A DNA stretch of 64,000 nucleotides from Harmothoe impar (lineage: Eukaryota; Annelida; Polychaeta; Phyllodocida; Polynoidae): NCBI GenBank assembly GCA_947462335.1, contig OX381717.1, positions 17,165,166 to 17,229,165 on the forward strand. Direction: 5' to 3'. Made by a program: the position numbers and the translations under genes. Position 1 is the stretch's first letter, and every line of letters starts with the position of its first letter. Below, piece by piece: positions 34,994 to 46,260 of the stretch. Below the pieces are notes generated by a model. The model was not told the DNA's origin. It ran no database searches and saw nothing but the letters and a program-made list of their open reading frames with translations.

Positions 34994-35235
34994 CTATCAA
35001 TAATATACTTTTACAGTTGAAGCATCTTTGTGAGGTATCTAGAATTTGCCAAAAATTGGATATACTCACTTTGATAATGATAACACCTACAGGAGAAGGT
35101 CGGCGCCATCCCTGTTACGGTGTAACCATACACCATAAAGATCGGGGCAGGCGGGAGTTGTTTCAAAATGTCATCGCTCAAATGCAATTTGGGATAGGGC
35201 TTACAAGGTATGAGGTGTGGTTCATTTATCGAGGT

Positions 35236-36280
35236 CTCAAGGACGAATGTGGCTAAAAGACATTTGGCGTCATGATGCACCAATGCAGCCCCTGACAGTA
35301 ACTCGCAATTGCTGCATTGCTGCATCATGCTGATGCTATGGGAGTGTCTCAACCATGTAGGGTTAATAGGTATGTTGCTTAAATGCTGCCCTGGCGATTT
35401 ACTCACCAGGACTGAATTCATGTACCATGACGACCAAGGGCATGATGCATTAAAGGCTCTCAGCACCCAAATTGCACTATTGCAGTCTTGAGGGTTTAAT
35501 TCCAAGGCAATGTGTTAAACCTGTACATATTATACATCATTTGAACCATCTTAATAATTTTATCAAATTCCTTCCATTATTTTGAATTTTTGTATCTGTG
35601 GAATATGAATAGAACAAAAACCTACCTTTTTTTATCTTCTTTTCATTTCAACAGCCTTACGGGATGGAAATTGGACACAATTACTAGGTTTAACAAATTG
35701 AAACTGACATTGATGCCGATACCTGGGGTCTTTTTTTTTTTATCGTTGATATTCTAATAATTTAAGGTCTACTGGGCCCTTCAAAGTTGCATAGTTACTA
35801 AAAAAAATGGTTAAAAATGCCTATTTCCCCCTATAATCGCTCATTTTTCACATTGTTATGCAACTTTGAAGAGTCCTGTAGCCCATTATAATTGGAATAT
35901 CAACAAAAGAAAAAAAGATCCCAGGTATTGACATCAATATAAAAAAATCCAAGATTTTAGTCCAATTTCCATCCCATAATGCTGTTAAGAAAAAAAGAGG
36001 CTGAACATTGAACGTTTTTGTTCCATCCAGATTCCATGACTACTTAAATCAGAAATAATGGAAGGAATCTGAAAAAGGTCTTATAGATGGTTCAAATGAT
36101 GCATAATATGTACAGGTTTATCACATTTCCTTGGAATTAAACCCTTCAAACTGTTTGAGCGCAATTTGGGTGCTGAGAGTCCTGAAGGCACTACACCGTC
36201 ATTGTACCAGTGAGGTACTGCATCGATGCATCATGACGAAAAATGTCATCTTTCAGCGACATCCATCCTCAAAGGGTTAA
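35236..36280. repeat. Family A ends around a large palindrome
   Basis: The left 215 bp is a reverse-orientation family A copy. The right 95 bp is a forward family A end (TGTCATCTTTCAGCGAC to AAAGGGTTAA). Between them lies the 730-bp foldback. Confidence 0.75.
35454..36183. mobile_element. 730-bp near-complete palindrome (foldback element)
   Basis: CTCTCAGCACCCAAATTGC at the left matches GCAATTTGGGTGCTGAGAG at the right, and the complementarity continues inward (ATGGAAATTGGAC with GTCCAATTTCCAT, CAACTTTGAAG with CTTCAAAGTTG) to a short loop near 35815. No ORF. Confidence 0.85.
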
Positions 36281-36299
36281 AAGGCACCTGTCATATGCC

Positions 36300-36556
36300 C
36301 TAGGCAAAAAAAAAAAAGAGGTTTGTTTCAGGTAACATGGGAGGAAAATGTAGGGTCGGTAGGTCAGATTTTTTTTTTTTTTTAGTTTTTTTTTTTAACA
36401 TGAATGTACTACCCACCTTTTTTGAACCACCCAAAATTGATCAAAAAGGGGTAAAAGCATGAAAATTTCTTCAAAATTGCATAAAAAAACGTAGGGTCGG
36501 CCCTCTTTTGATAGGGTCGGTCGGGTGACCTGAAACAAACCTTTTTTTTTGGCCTT
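36300..36556. repeat. GGCC/poly(A) foldback MITE, full copy
   Basis: AAAGAGGTTTGTTTCAGGTAAC at the left (split by one mismatch) and GTGACCTGAAACAAACC at the right; GTAGGGTCGG occurs inside both arms. Confidence 0.75.
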
Positions 36557-36599
36557 ATACTTATATCTCAGATCTAATTCTTTCAAGCTGGTGTCCTAT

Positions 36600-37780
36600 A
36601 CCTCCAATCTCTTATTGACCAATGACACAGGCAGGCTGCATAAAACATGCAGTAAAATTTCCTTGACGAGCAGCACATAATTAAGGCTGCAGAAATTCCC
36701 TTTAACACTTTTTTTTCCAATTTGAAAGAAAACTGATTTAGGTAACACAAGTATTTTCGAAAACGTAGCATAAACCTTTATGTGTCTATGAACAGCTAAG
36801 GCAGACTGCATCGTTTTGTTTCTTATTTCACGGTGAATACGACACTCCAATTGACTTAACCAAGGAAGGCCGTTTTAACACCCCCCGTGAAATAACACTC
36901 CCCCGTATTTCACAGCCTGTGGAACTTTGATGAATATCGTTAATAGTAACATGAAATATACACAAAGAAACACTCATAGATTTCCCACGTGAGAAACTCT
37001 ATTCGTGCACCGTTGTCTATTTAGAACACATTTGTCTCATTTTATAAACCCTATTAGTTTGTATTCAAGGGTAGAGGGTGCAGTGGACCATCCAATGTTT
37101 TACTGCGTCAGACGCTCCTCACTGCCTTGATAAATGTCAAGCCTTCAGGAGTATATTGTAAACGTATATATTTTTGCACATGTATATTTTCGCCATTTGC
37201 CTATTGAGTACAATTTCACGTGTATTTGAATTTGGATGTTGGCATATGTTAGTCATAGGACTATACTGGGTAAATAATTGCGCTGTACATATTTTCGTGG
37301 ATTTGCAAATCGCAAAAATATGTACAGCGTGAAATAAGATATGTTTACAGTATTAGCCCTAGAGGTTCACCATGATGAATAGATATAGCACTGAGACGTC
37401 ACTCACTATTGATTCATTTTAGAGAGTCCTCATATTTTAACAACAGAGGGGGCTCGATGAATTTTGATACAAGCGGGTCAGAACTTTTTTTGGTCGCCCT
37501 GCGGGAGGGGTCGAAATCGTTTCAGGCCCCTCAGGCAGGTTGACGTTGAGCGCGGCAGACCCCTTTGAGCTGTAGTAACACCCAGACTTTTCACTAAAAA
37601 GAGGTGCAACCCCTCAGGAGGGCTCCAATTATTTTTGGTCCCCCCCCTCCCCCGTGTTGAAAAAAAGGACCAGCCCGCCCCTTAGCCCTAGAGGGTCACC
37701 ATGATTGATGACCATAACACTGAGACACCACAGATACACCCCATAGTGCATTAAAGCACAATGGTGCCCTAAACACCTCA
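36600..37780. other. Intron 1 stretch without recognised feature
   Basis: AT-rich. An inverted pair CTGTACATATTTTCG ... CGCAAAAATATGTACAG near 37284-37329 forms a hairpin. No exon with acceptable splice sites was found. Confidence 0.5.
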
Positions 37781-38024
37781 ACACCTCAAGGACGGCATCA
37801 CGCCTTAATGCATCATGCCCTTGGTTGTCTTGATGCATGAATGCAGCCCTGGCAAGAAAATCGCCAGGGTTGCATTCTAGCATCATGCAGACCCTTAAGA
37901 GTTGAGACACTTTCTAAGGGTCGGCATGATGCACCACTGAAACACCGGTGAGTTACTCACCAGGGCTGCATTGGTGCATCATGGCAACAAATGTCATCTT
38001 TGAGTGGCATCCATCCTTAAAGGA
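37781..38024 (+). repeat. Family A MITE
   Basis: CCTCAAGGACGGCATCACGCC to CATCCATCCTTAAAGG. Near-consensus palindromes. Confidence 0.82.
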
Positions 38025-38028
38025 GACT

Positions 38029-38239
38029 TTGATGCATCAATTCATCTTCATTTTCTTCATGATGCATGGCAATTAAAAGACCAATGTGCATAAGTGCATC
38101 AAGCTGACTTTAATGGGTTGAGGCACTTTTGACGAGTCTGCATAATGCACCAATAAACCTATAAAACTCCCTAGGGCTGCATTTTTCCATTGTGACAGAA
38201 ATTTTATCTTTTTAAAACTAGCCGTCCTTTAAGGGTTAA
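38029..38239 (+). repeat. Family A MITE, diverged
   Basis: Ends CCGTCCTTTAAGGGTTAA; the interior is decayed. Confidence 0.65.
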
Positions 38240-38449
38240 GCATTTTGGGCGAGCAAACACCGTGAACAAGAGCGATATAAAGTCGCCCAGAGTAAAATTC
38301 ATGGTGACACTTGAAAGAAGATTGCGTTATGGGTCATTTGACACAGAGAAGGGGGCACAGTGAGGCCATCACCAAAGAGCAAATTATACTAAGAAGGTCC
38401 ACTTGACAATCTTCTGTCCCCCAAAGGCCCAGTGTGCCGTCTGGTGGAT

Positions 38450-38993
38450 AGTATATGGCTCAGTCTCATGAGTTTGTAACAGTTAAACTGTCTTTGACCG
38501 GTGTCGTCTTTGACCGGTGTCGTCTTTGACCGGTGTCCTCTTTGACCGGGTATGTGATTAAAATGAAGAAAAAAGTAGTGTATAGTAAAGAAACGGGTAA
38601 ATTTATTGTATAATATGTTAGAACACATCATTTCGAGGCATAATGTAAAATTGATATATTTATATACTGCACTTACTATGCACAGTGCAGTTGTTTAAGC
38701 TCAAAGTTATATATAATGTGACGTCTTTGACCGAGCAGAGTGAAATAATAGTACTATGCTGTACTATGCATAGTATGCTCAGTATACAAATATAACAAAA
38801 TTAACTTATGTTTGCTATAAACGTATATCAATATATGGGTGCACTATTTCCCCACGTTTCTTACTACATAGACCTTATTTCCGCTATTCTAATGCTGCCT
38901 GGTCAAAGACGACACCGGTCAAAGACGACACCGGTCAAAGACCCTGTCAAAGACGTTTCAACTGTTACAAACTCATGAGACTGAGCCATATAC
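38450..38993. mobile_element. Foldback element with tandem-subrepeat ends
   Basis: Outer ends TATATGGCTCAGTCTCATGA and complement. Just inside each end are three to four tandem copies of GTCTTTGACCGGT (left) or its complement (right). AT-rich centre without ORF. The structure recalls FB-type foldback elements. Confidence 0.78.
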
Positions 38994-39302
38994 AGCCAAC
39001 ATAGTGCACTCACAGCACAATTGCTGATTAGTATCCTGATGTTACGGTACACCTTTCATAACTAACAAATAAAAGATAAATGTTACAAAAAAAAAGCCAC
39101 AGATGATACCACATTTCAGTTGCATTGATATACAAATATATTTTGCTTTGATAGGTAGAAGTATGTAACAACCTTGAAATTATATCAAAGAAATATCAAT
39201 AGTATTTGGACAACATTTGTATTCCTATTTCTTCAAAGGAACTATTATTACGTATAAATAAGAAAAGGTATTGGTTATTAATAGTATGATCACCAAGTTA
39301 TG

Positions 39303-39376
39303 ACTTGACAGGGATATGAGCTTAGACCCTCTGCATCATGAATCCACCATGCTAACCACTACTCTATGAGGGACAG
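39303..39376 (-). repeat. Possible tRNA-derived SINE head
   Basis: The minus strand has TAGTGGTTAGCATGG (A-box-like) and, 35 bp on, GGTCTAAGCTC (weak B-box-like). It does not fold into a convincing tRNA by eye. Confidence 0.3.
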
Positions 39377-39951
39377 GTGACATTAGGAATGTCCAGGTAC
39401 AACCCATTCACAATACTTACAAGCTGCTTGACCCCTAATCCAGGACAGAGGCTCTGGCTGAGCTGGTAGCTGGAGAGCAGAGGGAATACAGAAGGGTACA
39501 ATTGCAAATAGCGCAGTACACTGGACAGATAGCTTAGGCGGAATAGGCAACCAATTTGCGATCTCTGTCCATACCCCAAGACCGGGACAGGTGCTACCAC
39601 CTGCCGTCAAGCTGAAGGGTTTGGACAGAATTCGCAGCACAATGTCCAACAGAACTCCCAATGATATGATAACCAAAACACCAGCCCCTAGTGTATGGTT
39701 TGAAAAGGAATACACATTATATACAGGATTGTCACACAGCCTGTTCGGCTAATGCTACACAATAGTGGTGGAGGGGGGAAATTCTGGCCACATCTTATAC
39801 TCCTTATAAGCAAAGAATACTCTTAATGAAATATTCTATCACACCTTCCTAACAGTTTAGACTTTTATTTTGGGGGTTTTACTGTCTAAATTGGGCAAAA
39901 ATAGGAGATGTGCGGTTATTGGATTAATTACGGTAGTCCATTTTATTGCAG

Positions 39952-40050
39952 GAATGTGAGGACGCTGAAGATGTAGATCCGACCTGTGACTGCAGCGAAG
40001 AGCCTTGCGTTTGTGTCCTGGGTTATACAGGAGATGGGATCACTTGTATT
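39952..40050 (+). CDS. Exon 2: first EGF-like domain
   Basis: The acceptor TTATTGCAG ends at 39951 and the donor follows at 40051. In phase 0 it reads E-C-E-D-A-E-D-V and continues through a cysteine-rich segment to GYTGDGITC. It contains six cysteines, but the N-terminal spacing is compressed relative to the later exons and it lacks the D-x-D-E calcium motif, so it may be a non-calcium-binding or partial EGF. It leaves phase 1, and its last G joins AT of the next exon to make the Asp that opens the calcium motif there. This is the hinge between the secretion signal and the repeat array. Confidence 0.75.
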
Positions 40051-40475
40051 GGTAACTATGTGGTTCTCATTCATTCCAAGCCCCACCACATGAATGTTTG
40101 CATTACAGTAAATTCAAAGTTTAAGGACATTAAACAGGTCATGAAAGATATGGACGGAGCGTCACTTAAAAGTGACCTCGTCAGTGGTCATTGCACGAGT
40201 GGTGCTTGGGCCGTATTGCACGATGGCTGTAGGCCAAGTGCAATATAGCCCAAGCACCATGAGTCACAAGGGGTTAGGAATCTCAAATTCAAAAACGAAG
40301 ACCAGATTCATGTTTCTCATGATGGATAGCATCTTTTAAGTTGGTTGCGGGTATTGCGTCACCAATTTGGCTGAATAAGCTCCCCCCCTAACAATATCAT
40401 TTCTAAGGAATGGGGCATAACAAGATGGCCTAAGCAAAAAAACATATGGGTGAGGTTTCATGATATTGCTAACAG
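40051..40475 (+). other. EGF intron with hairpin
   Basis: Contains an imperfect inverted repeat at about 40196-40254 (GGTGCTTGGGCCGTATTGCA with TGCAATATAGCCCAAGCACC), likely a small MITE. Confidence 0.55.
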
Positions 40476-40601
40476 ATGATGATGAATGCAACTTGTCGGT
40501 CCCGCCCTGTGACATGAACGCACAATGCGCCAACATAGCTGGTTCCTTCAGCTGCACATGTAAAGCCGGCTATACAGGAGATGGGGCGGAATCTTGTTTA
40601 G
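40476..40601 (+). CDS. Exon 3: calcium-binding EGF domain, type A
   Basis: The exon is 126 nt with an ACAG acceptor and a GTAAGT donor, phase 1 to 1. It encodes a complete calcium-binding EGF domain that opens D-D-D-E-C. The segment C-A-N-I-A-G-S-F-S-C fits the C-x-N-x4-F-x-C pattern linked to Asp/Asn hydroxylation in this family, and the domain ends G-Y-T-G-D-G followed by the last cysteine. The downstream introns also resemble those of the other type A exons, showing that exon and flanks were duplicated together. It is the most diverged type A copy (CANIAGSFSC against [10 protein letters not shown] elsewhere). Confidence 0.88.
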
Positions 40602-41799
40602 GTAAGTATAAGAACATTTCCTTTAGTCACTTTTAAGTAAGACCCTAACCCATGTATTGGTAAATCAGCTTGCCCAAGTAAAAACACATGTGGGTCCCAC
40701 TTAGCAATGTTTGGTGGGGTAAATAGCTTCTCTACATCAATAAAGGGAATATTCCACTGACGGAATTGGCTGTGATTCTGTCTGTCGAGTGAAATTCGCC
40801 CATAAGTTTAACATTATGGACTTTAATCGGATGAGCAATTTTAGGCCAGACTGACATTGGTGGAATACACGCTATAGGTGAGCTTAAGAAAGGTACACAA
40901 GTACACATGTTGAGGATGATGAAAATACGCAATTGTCTAAAGAATTATGTCAAAAATAAAAGAACAAAAATGATCTAGTGCACCCCAACATTTGGGAAGA
41001 TGTACCCAGATTAATAGAACAGTAGATTCAAAGACTCAAGGCTCAATTTAGTTTTTTAAGATTATTCAGGATGTTCACAAAATTCCAACCTATTCCCTAC
41101 TTTACTCCTCAAATATGTCAACATTGCTCAATATATGGCCTTTTCGGAATTAATTCTGACCTAATACTACCCAAAGATTACGTTTAATTGAGCTATATCC
41201 CCGGAATTTCATATTGTTACAGAACATTAAGCATGACCCAATTCATGAGCAAAACCCATAATTTCAGGATGCAATTAGCATATGTGACCGTCCAAGGGAA
41301 AACCAGCCTTATGCACCCCTTGCATAAGGCTGGTTTTCCCGTGGACTGTCACATATATATAAAAATTGGTTCTATTCATGCTGGTGTATCAATATCCCAC
41401 ATGAGGTAAACCCAATTTCCGAGAGAAAAAAGTTCAGCTTATAGATTTTTAAAAAGCGAATGAAATTTGTCTCATAGTAGTCTGGAAGCCAGAGGGGTGA
41501 CCTCGTTTCTTCGTTTAACGTTTTTCTCTGCTGATTATGCATTTATAGGGTCTAGGTAAACATACCCACCCTTGAGCAATTTGAGAAATCCAAGATGGCT
41601 GCCCAAACGTTGCTAAAAACTGGAAAAGTGTCTTATCTTTGCTTCTAATCAAGGTAGAGACTCAAATAAAAGGTTGGAAATTACATTTATGAGGCCAAGG
41701 AATCCAGTCCAGCTATTTAAAAAAAGCTACATACTTAGTCATGCCAGAAGAAATAGAAACATTTATTGTGACATAAAATGTTAAGATGATTGTTTTTAG
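40602..41799 (+). other. EGF intron with perfect hairpin
   Basis: Arms at about 41281-41352 (GGGAAAACCAGCCTTATGCA and complement) around a short loop. No additional exon was recognised. Confidence 0.55.
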
Positions 41800-41925
41800 A
41801 TATTGATGAATGCACTATGCAGACAGACAACTGTCACACCAATGCCATGTGCACCAATACACCTGGTTCTTTCACCTGCACATGTAATTCCGGCTATTCC
41901 GGAGATGGGGTGGACTCTTGTGAAG
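41800..41925 (+). CDS. Exon 4: calcium-binding EGF domain, type B
   Basis: The exon is 126 nt with a TGTTTTTAG acceptor and a GTAAGT donor, phase 1 to 1. The domain opens [10 protein letters not shown] and has the calcium and hydroxylation motif [10 protein letters not shown] and the closing segment [10 protein letters not shown]. Six cysteines are present. Close copies exist at 43405 and 57322. This copy keeps the Gly of TPGSF where the other two have Ala (TPASF), so it is probably nearer the ancestral form. Confidence 0.9.
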
Positions 41926-42209
41926 GTAAGTATAAGTTACCAAAGATGACCTTTATTGAGCTATTTCCCCTGAATTTCATACTGTCATAGTATTTAGAAC
42001 GTATAGCTTGACCCAATTTATATACGCAAAACCCATGATTTCAGGGAAAAAAATTTGCCTATATATGAAAATTGGTTTTATTCGTGCTAATCTATCAACA
42101 CCCCACATACAAGGTAAACCAAAAGTCTAGGAGAAAAGTTATGCTCATAGATTTTTGAAAAGCAAATGAAATTTGTTTCACAGGGAAGTTTTTATGATAA
42201 TGCTTACAG

Positions 42210-42257
42210 ATGATGATGAATGCAATGTGTCGGTCCAACTCCTTGGCCCTTGTATGG
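42210..42257 (+). pseudogene. Shrunken type A EGF exon (48 nt)
   Basis: A splice-ready relic: TTACAG acceptor, 48 nt, then GTAAGT. It begins with the same D-D-D-E-C-N start as type A exons but has lost about 78 nt of the middle, leaving too few cysteines for an EGF fold. The remaining length is divisible by three and contains no stop, so if spliced in it would insert 16 residues and keep the frame. It is most likely a degenerate duplicate, but inclusion in some transcripts cannot be excluded from sequence. Confidence 0.7.
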
Positions 42258-42795
42258 GTAAGTATAAGAACATTTCCTTTAGCCACTTTAGATAATCTAC
42301 TTGTTTCTCATCGCTGCGAGAGTGACCAAAATTATGTTTTTAGGACAAATGTAGAGTACTTAGGAGATTTTAAATTTCTTGCAAATTTCATGGGACAATT
42401 AGAGAAATATCGTCACATTTGGTATCAAATTGAAGCTCGAGGTGGTGTGGATACAATGAGCTAGAGGAGATATATCTATCAAAATAAGATTCTCTATCAT
42501 TTATTTCTTAATCATTAAAATGTGAATGGGATGTTCGCTTAGAACTTAGATCACCCTACGTTATGAGCCTTCAACAAAGTAACAAAAGAAATGGCTTGCT
42601 GTAAAAACTACAGTTTCTCATTTTTGAATCCAACACCCTGATGTAACATGGGCTTATTTTTCCATCTTTTAAATCATACTCAAATGTGTTCTAGTTACTA
42701 GTCCAATATCATCTCTAAAGAATTGGGCATAACAGGATGGCCTAAGCACGAAAGCTTATCAATATATAGGTGAGTTTTTATGATAATGCTTACAG

Positions 42796-42918
42796 ATGAT
42801 GATGGATGCATGTCTGACTCACCCTGTGACATGAACGCACAATGCACCAACACACCTGGTTCCTTCACCTGCACATGTAATACCGGCTATACCGGAGATG
42901 GGGTGGACTCTTGTACAG
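42796..42918 (+). CDS. Exon 5: EGF domain type A with altered calcium motif
   Basis: The exon is 123 nt with a TTACAG acceptor and a GTAAGT donor, phase 1 to 1. The domain is nearly identical to the exon at 56462 in its second half ([23 protein letters not shown]). The opening reads D-D-D-G-C: the conserved acidic residue before the first cysteine is Gly (GGA rather than GAA), which should weaken calcium binding. One codon is missing in the first inter-cysteine loop. The frame is otherwise clean. Confidence 0.85.
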
Positions 42919-43257
42919 GTAAGTATAAGTAACCAAAGATTACATTTAAGTTCCCCTGAATTTCATACTGAAAATTGAAGCTCACAGTGGTGTGGATACA
43001 ATGGGCTAGAGGAAATAATTGGGCATAACAAGATGGCCTAAGCAAGAAAGCTTATCTATATATAGTGTCTTATCTTTGCTTCTAATCAACATAGAGACTC
43101 AAATAAAAAGTTGGAAATTACATTTATGAGGCCAAGGAATCAAGTCCAGCTATTTCAAAAAAGCTATGTGGCAGCCATTTTGAGTTTTTAATAATATTAT
43201 CAAGTATAGCTAGACAGACGGAACCAGGTTGGGTCCTGACAGTGCTGTCGGTAATCA

Positions 43258-43292
43258 ATGAAGGAGCCTATAAGGCCTATAAGGCTCCTTCA
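43258..43292. repeat. Hairpin conserved between EGF introns
   Basis: GAAGGAGCC ... GGCTCCTTC around TATAAGGCCTATAA, also present at 57174-57208 in the equivalent intron before the type B exon. Confidence 0.6.
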
Positions 43293-43404
43293 CTGTATTG
43301 CATGTACAGATTGGTACACGTCCCATAATTACTACATACTTAGTCATGCCAGAAGAAATAGAAACATTGATTGTGACATAAAATGTTAAGATGATTGTTT
43401 TTAG

Positions 43405-43530
43405 ATATTGATGAATGCACTATGCAGATAGACAACTGTCACACCAATGCCATGTGCACCAATACACCTGCTTCCTTCACCTGCTCATGTAATTCTGGCT
43501 TTTCGGGAGATGGGTTGGACTCTTGTACAG
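43405..43530 (+). CDS. Exon 6: calcium-binding EGF domain, type B
   Basis: The exon is 126 nt with a TTTTTAG acceptor and a GTAAGT donor, phase 1 to 1. It is a near copy of the exon at 41800, with substitutions Q-T-D to Q-I-D, TPGSF to TPASF, TCTC to TCSC and GYSGDG to GFSGDG. All six cysteines and the D-I-D-E start are retained. E2 is inserted about 150 bp downstream in the following intron, so the next exon of this gene is displaced to 56462. Confidence 0.88.
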
Positions 43531-43680
43531 GTAAGTATGAGTAACCAAAGATTACATTTATTGAGCTATTTCCCCTAAATTTCATACTGTTATAGTATTT
43601 AGAACATATAGCTTGACCCAATTAATAAAAAAAATTGCCTATAATATATATGAAAATTGGTTTTATTCATGCTAATCTAT

Positions 43681-44154
43681 TGTGGTGGTTCGTGGTTATT
43701 CTAGATTAAGGAACAACGATCACGGCAGTTTCCAGGTGCGAGAATATCAGTCTTTATTCATAAGAACAACTCCAGTTCCTTCACTAGGGAACGATCAGTG
43801 TAGAATCAATACACACAGGTAAATCAGGTTTCTCTATCGATAGAGGAAACGGTCAGTATAGTCTTAGTATACAACTCTGTCCGCACGGTTGGACATGTGA
43901 AGTCTATCGTCAGTCGGGCCTGCACTGACTGCCTTCCAGGTAAACACATGGGTCTTATATAACACCGGCTCTTAGGTCACGTGGCCAGGTGGGTGGGTCG
44001 GCAGCCCACCTGAGAGCGGCACACGGTTACCTGGAGAGGACCTGCGCCCTCTCCCGGGAACTCTGTGCACTAGCTCCAGGTAGAGAAGCCAAGTAAACAG
44101 ACTTTACCCAGAAATACCGTGTATGAGATTAATATGTAATATCATGCCCCTACA
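43681..44154 (-). repeat. E2 3' LTR
   Basis: 474-bp partner of the LTR at 55870. TATA-like sequence near 43953-43962 and AATAAA near 43753-43758 on the minus strand. A G-rich tract adjoins it internally. Confidence 0.93.
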
Positions 44155-44170
44155 CTACCCCCCCTAGACA
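44155..44170 (-). promoter_or_regulatory. E2 polypurine tract
   Basis: GTCTAGGGGGGGTAG on the minus strand immediately precedes the 3' LTR, resembling the E1 tract. Confidence 0.75.
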
Positions 44171-45561
44171 AAACTAGGTGGTAACGAATATATACGGTTT
44201 TCCTAACATATAGAAAACACTTTAGACAAACGTCTTACAGTTATTGTCTATACAGTAACTAGGGGAGTAACATATTATCACGACAAACTACACAAGCGAG
44301 ATCATTGAACTCAATATAAATATTGCATTACACTGTACTAGCAACCATAATACATTTTCATACACACAATCGAACGGCTTGACACATTTCAATATGACTT
44401 CCTTATGAAGTTTTACTTGGTTATTAAAAAAATGCGCATGGGATGTGTTTATATTTAAGTGTAACGGAAAAGTTAATAAAAACCAGTCCTGATAAGGACT
44501 AACAACCGCCAGCGTCTTACATTGATATGTGTTTTTAATGAATACATTCACACAATGGATAATAGAAACCACAGCCTTTGTTTGAGCTGGGTAATCCGAT
44601 TATATAACCGGAGACCTTAATACCTCTCGCAACATATAACAGAGTCGACACACACGACAATACACAATAGTATATGTAACATTTACACGTAGTCTTAACG
44701 ACTTCACACACAGACTTTTACGGGTAGCCACATCTCCTAGCTTATCAGATCATACAATCTTCATATATAGCATAATATTAAACCCGTTTCATATGGTAAA
44801 TATGAGAACACCATAGTGGAACACCTAGGGTGATATGTATCACAATATTATAACATATTACATATATATTAAATATGTTTTAATGAGTAACCTGGCAGTG
44901 TACCCGGAAACCCTCACAAAAATATAGCTTACTGGTGATCTAGTTGTGGGCAAGGTGCTCTCCGCTTCTAATAGACGAATGAGTAAGGTGCTCTCCTCTT
45001 CTTATAGATGAATAAGTCAGGTGCTCTCCTCTTCTTAATACTGTTTCTTGGATATATATCACCCGTAGGTAAGTTCATATGTACACAGCTCGATAAGTAA
45101 CCCGTCCTGGTTCCAGGAATGTTCATTATATAGGTAAGTATAATCCGGCTGGAAACCACGAGCATAGTCTGTCTGGCGAGTAATCCATGGACGGGAACAG
45201 TTTATAACACAGCATACTAATATCAGGACAACATTATGGTAACGTATCCCAAAGGTTAGTTCAGGGATGTTGGGTTTATAGCTTCCTGGTGGAGTCCTGG
45301 TTCTCCATCAGGTTAGCTTGAGTTGAGAGTTGAGTAGTTAGGTAAGTCCAGAGCTTCCACGGAGGGGTCCCCCGTGATGTTCCAAAATGCATCTAAAAAG
45401 ATGCCCCTCATTCCCTCGGGAAGGGGAACCAGTCATAAAAAAAAAAAAAGATTATGACATCTGATTAACTGAAAGAACAATTAATCGACCGGGAAATTAT
45501 AATAATCCCTTCCTCTATTTCTAAAGTAATAGAAATAGACTCTGAACCTTCTTTCAGGTTT
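44171..45561 (-). other. E2 3' untranslated region
   Basis: About 1.4 kb of AT-rich sequence after ORF3 with no credible ORF. Short tandem repeats of AGGTGCTCTCC with AGACGAATGA-like spacers occur around 44955-45035. Nothing else was recognised. Confidence 0.55.
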
Positions 45562-46260
45562 TTACCCCAATGGTTCATCCCTTGCCCTTATTAAGGCAAG
45601 CGCGTGTTCAGACGTGCCATCCCATGTGTCGATAGTCACGCCAAACACCCCGTAAAACTTTACGTTCATTTCCTGTAGCCGTTTAGCTAACTTCTCGTTC
45701 TCCTGGCGAACGAAATCTGCTGCGGCCTCGGCATTCCGTTGGCCCGCAGCAGCTTCCCTTGACTTTTTAGCCAAGTGTTCAGCATTGCCAGCGGTTATCA
45801 ATGCTTTCTCCTCCCGATGGGCAATCTTTAGACCGTGCGTGAACAGGCCTAACATTTTGGTAGAATACTCCACCGCCAGCTGTCGTTGGGACTCCTGAAA
45901 CTCAGTTACGATTTTCTGTCCCACCTCACAGCTCACCTTCTCCTCCCGGGAGAAGTAGTTCACTATCGGAACGCATTTAAGTTTAACACCTCCGATAGTT
46001 TCCACGCGGGAAGTACCTGCGACTGGCTGAATGACAACCGGTTCCTGAGCTGTAGGAACCATGGGTTTGACATCCACTTGCGGCACTTTGGAAGTCGCCG
46101 CTGCAGGCTTCGGGATGGTGATACCCCGAGGAGCTACCACTGAGATCAAAGATTTGGCCTCAGTTTTGACGGTCAGATTCTCCATCCCCCGGGTTGGGGT
46201 GGAAGGAGACCGGACATCCCTGGATGGGGGTTTTGTGGTTGCCCCCAAATGGTACGTCAA
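45562..46260 (-). pseudogene. E2 ORF3, C-terminal coiled-coil part
   Basis: This 232-codon frame aligns with the C-terminus of E1 ORF3: a Pro/Val/Thr-rich linker, a coiled coil rich in Glu, Arg and Ala, then N-V-K-F-Y-G-V-F-G-V-T-I-D-T-W matching D-A-K-F-F-R-Q-F-G-L-K-L-T-E-W of E1. It is separated from the finger part by several stops around 46300-46600. Confidence 0.75.

Noticed and set aside
39303..39376. Functional tRNA gene
   Set aside because: Only A- and B-box-like strings are seen; no clear acceptor or anticodon stem.
39383..39715. 110-aa minus-strand ORF with a hydrophobic stretch
   Set aside because: Lies in an EGF-gene intron, has no family resemblance or neighbours, and overlaps another minus-strand ORF. 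Considered as a hidden membrane protein but unsupported.
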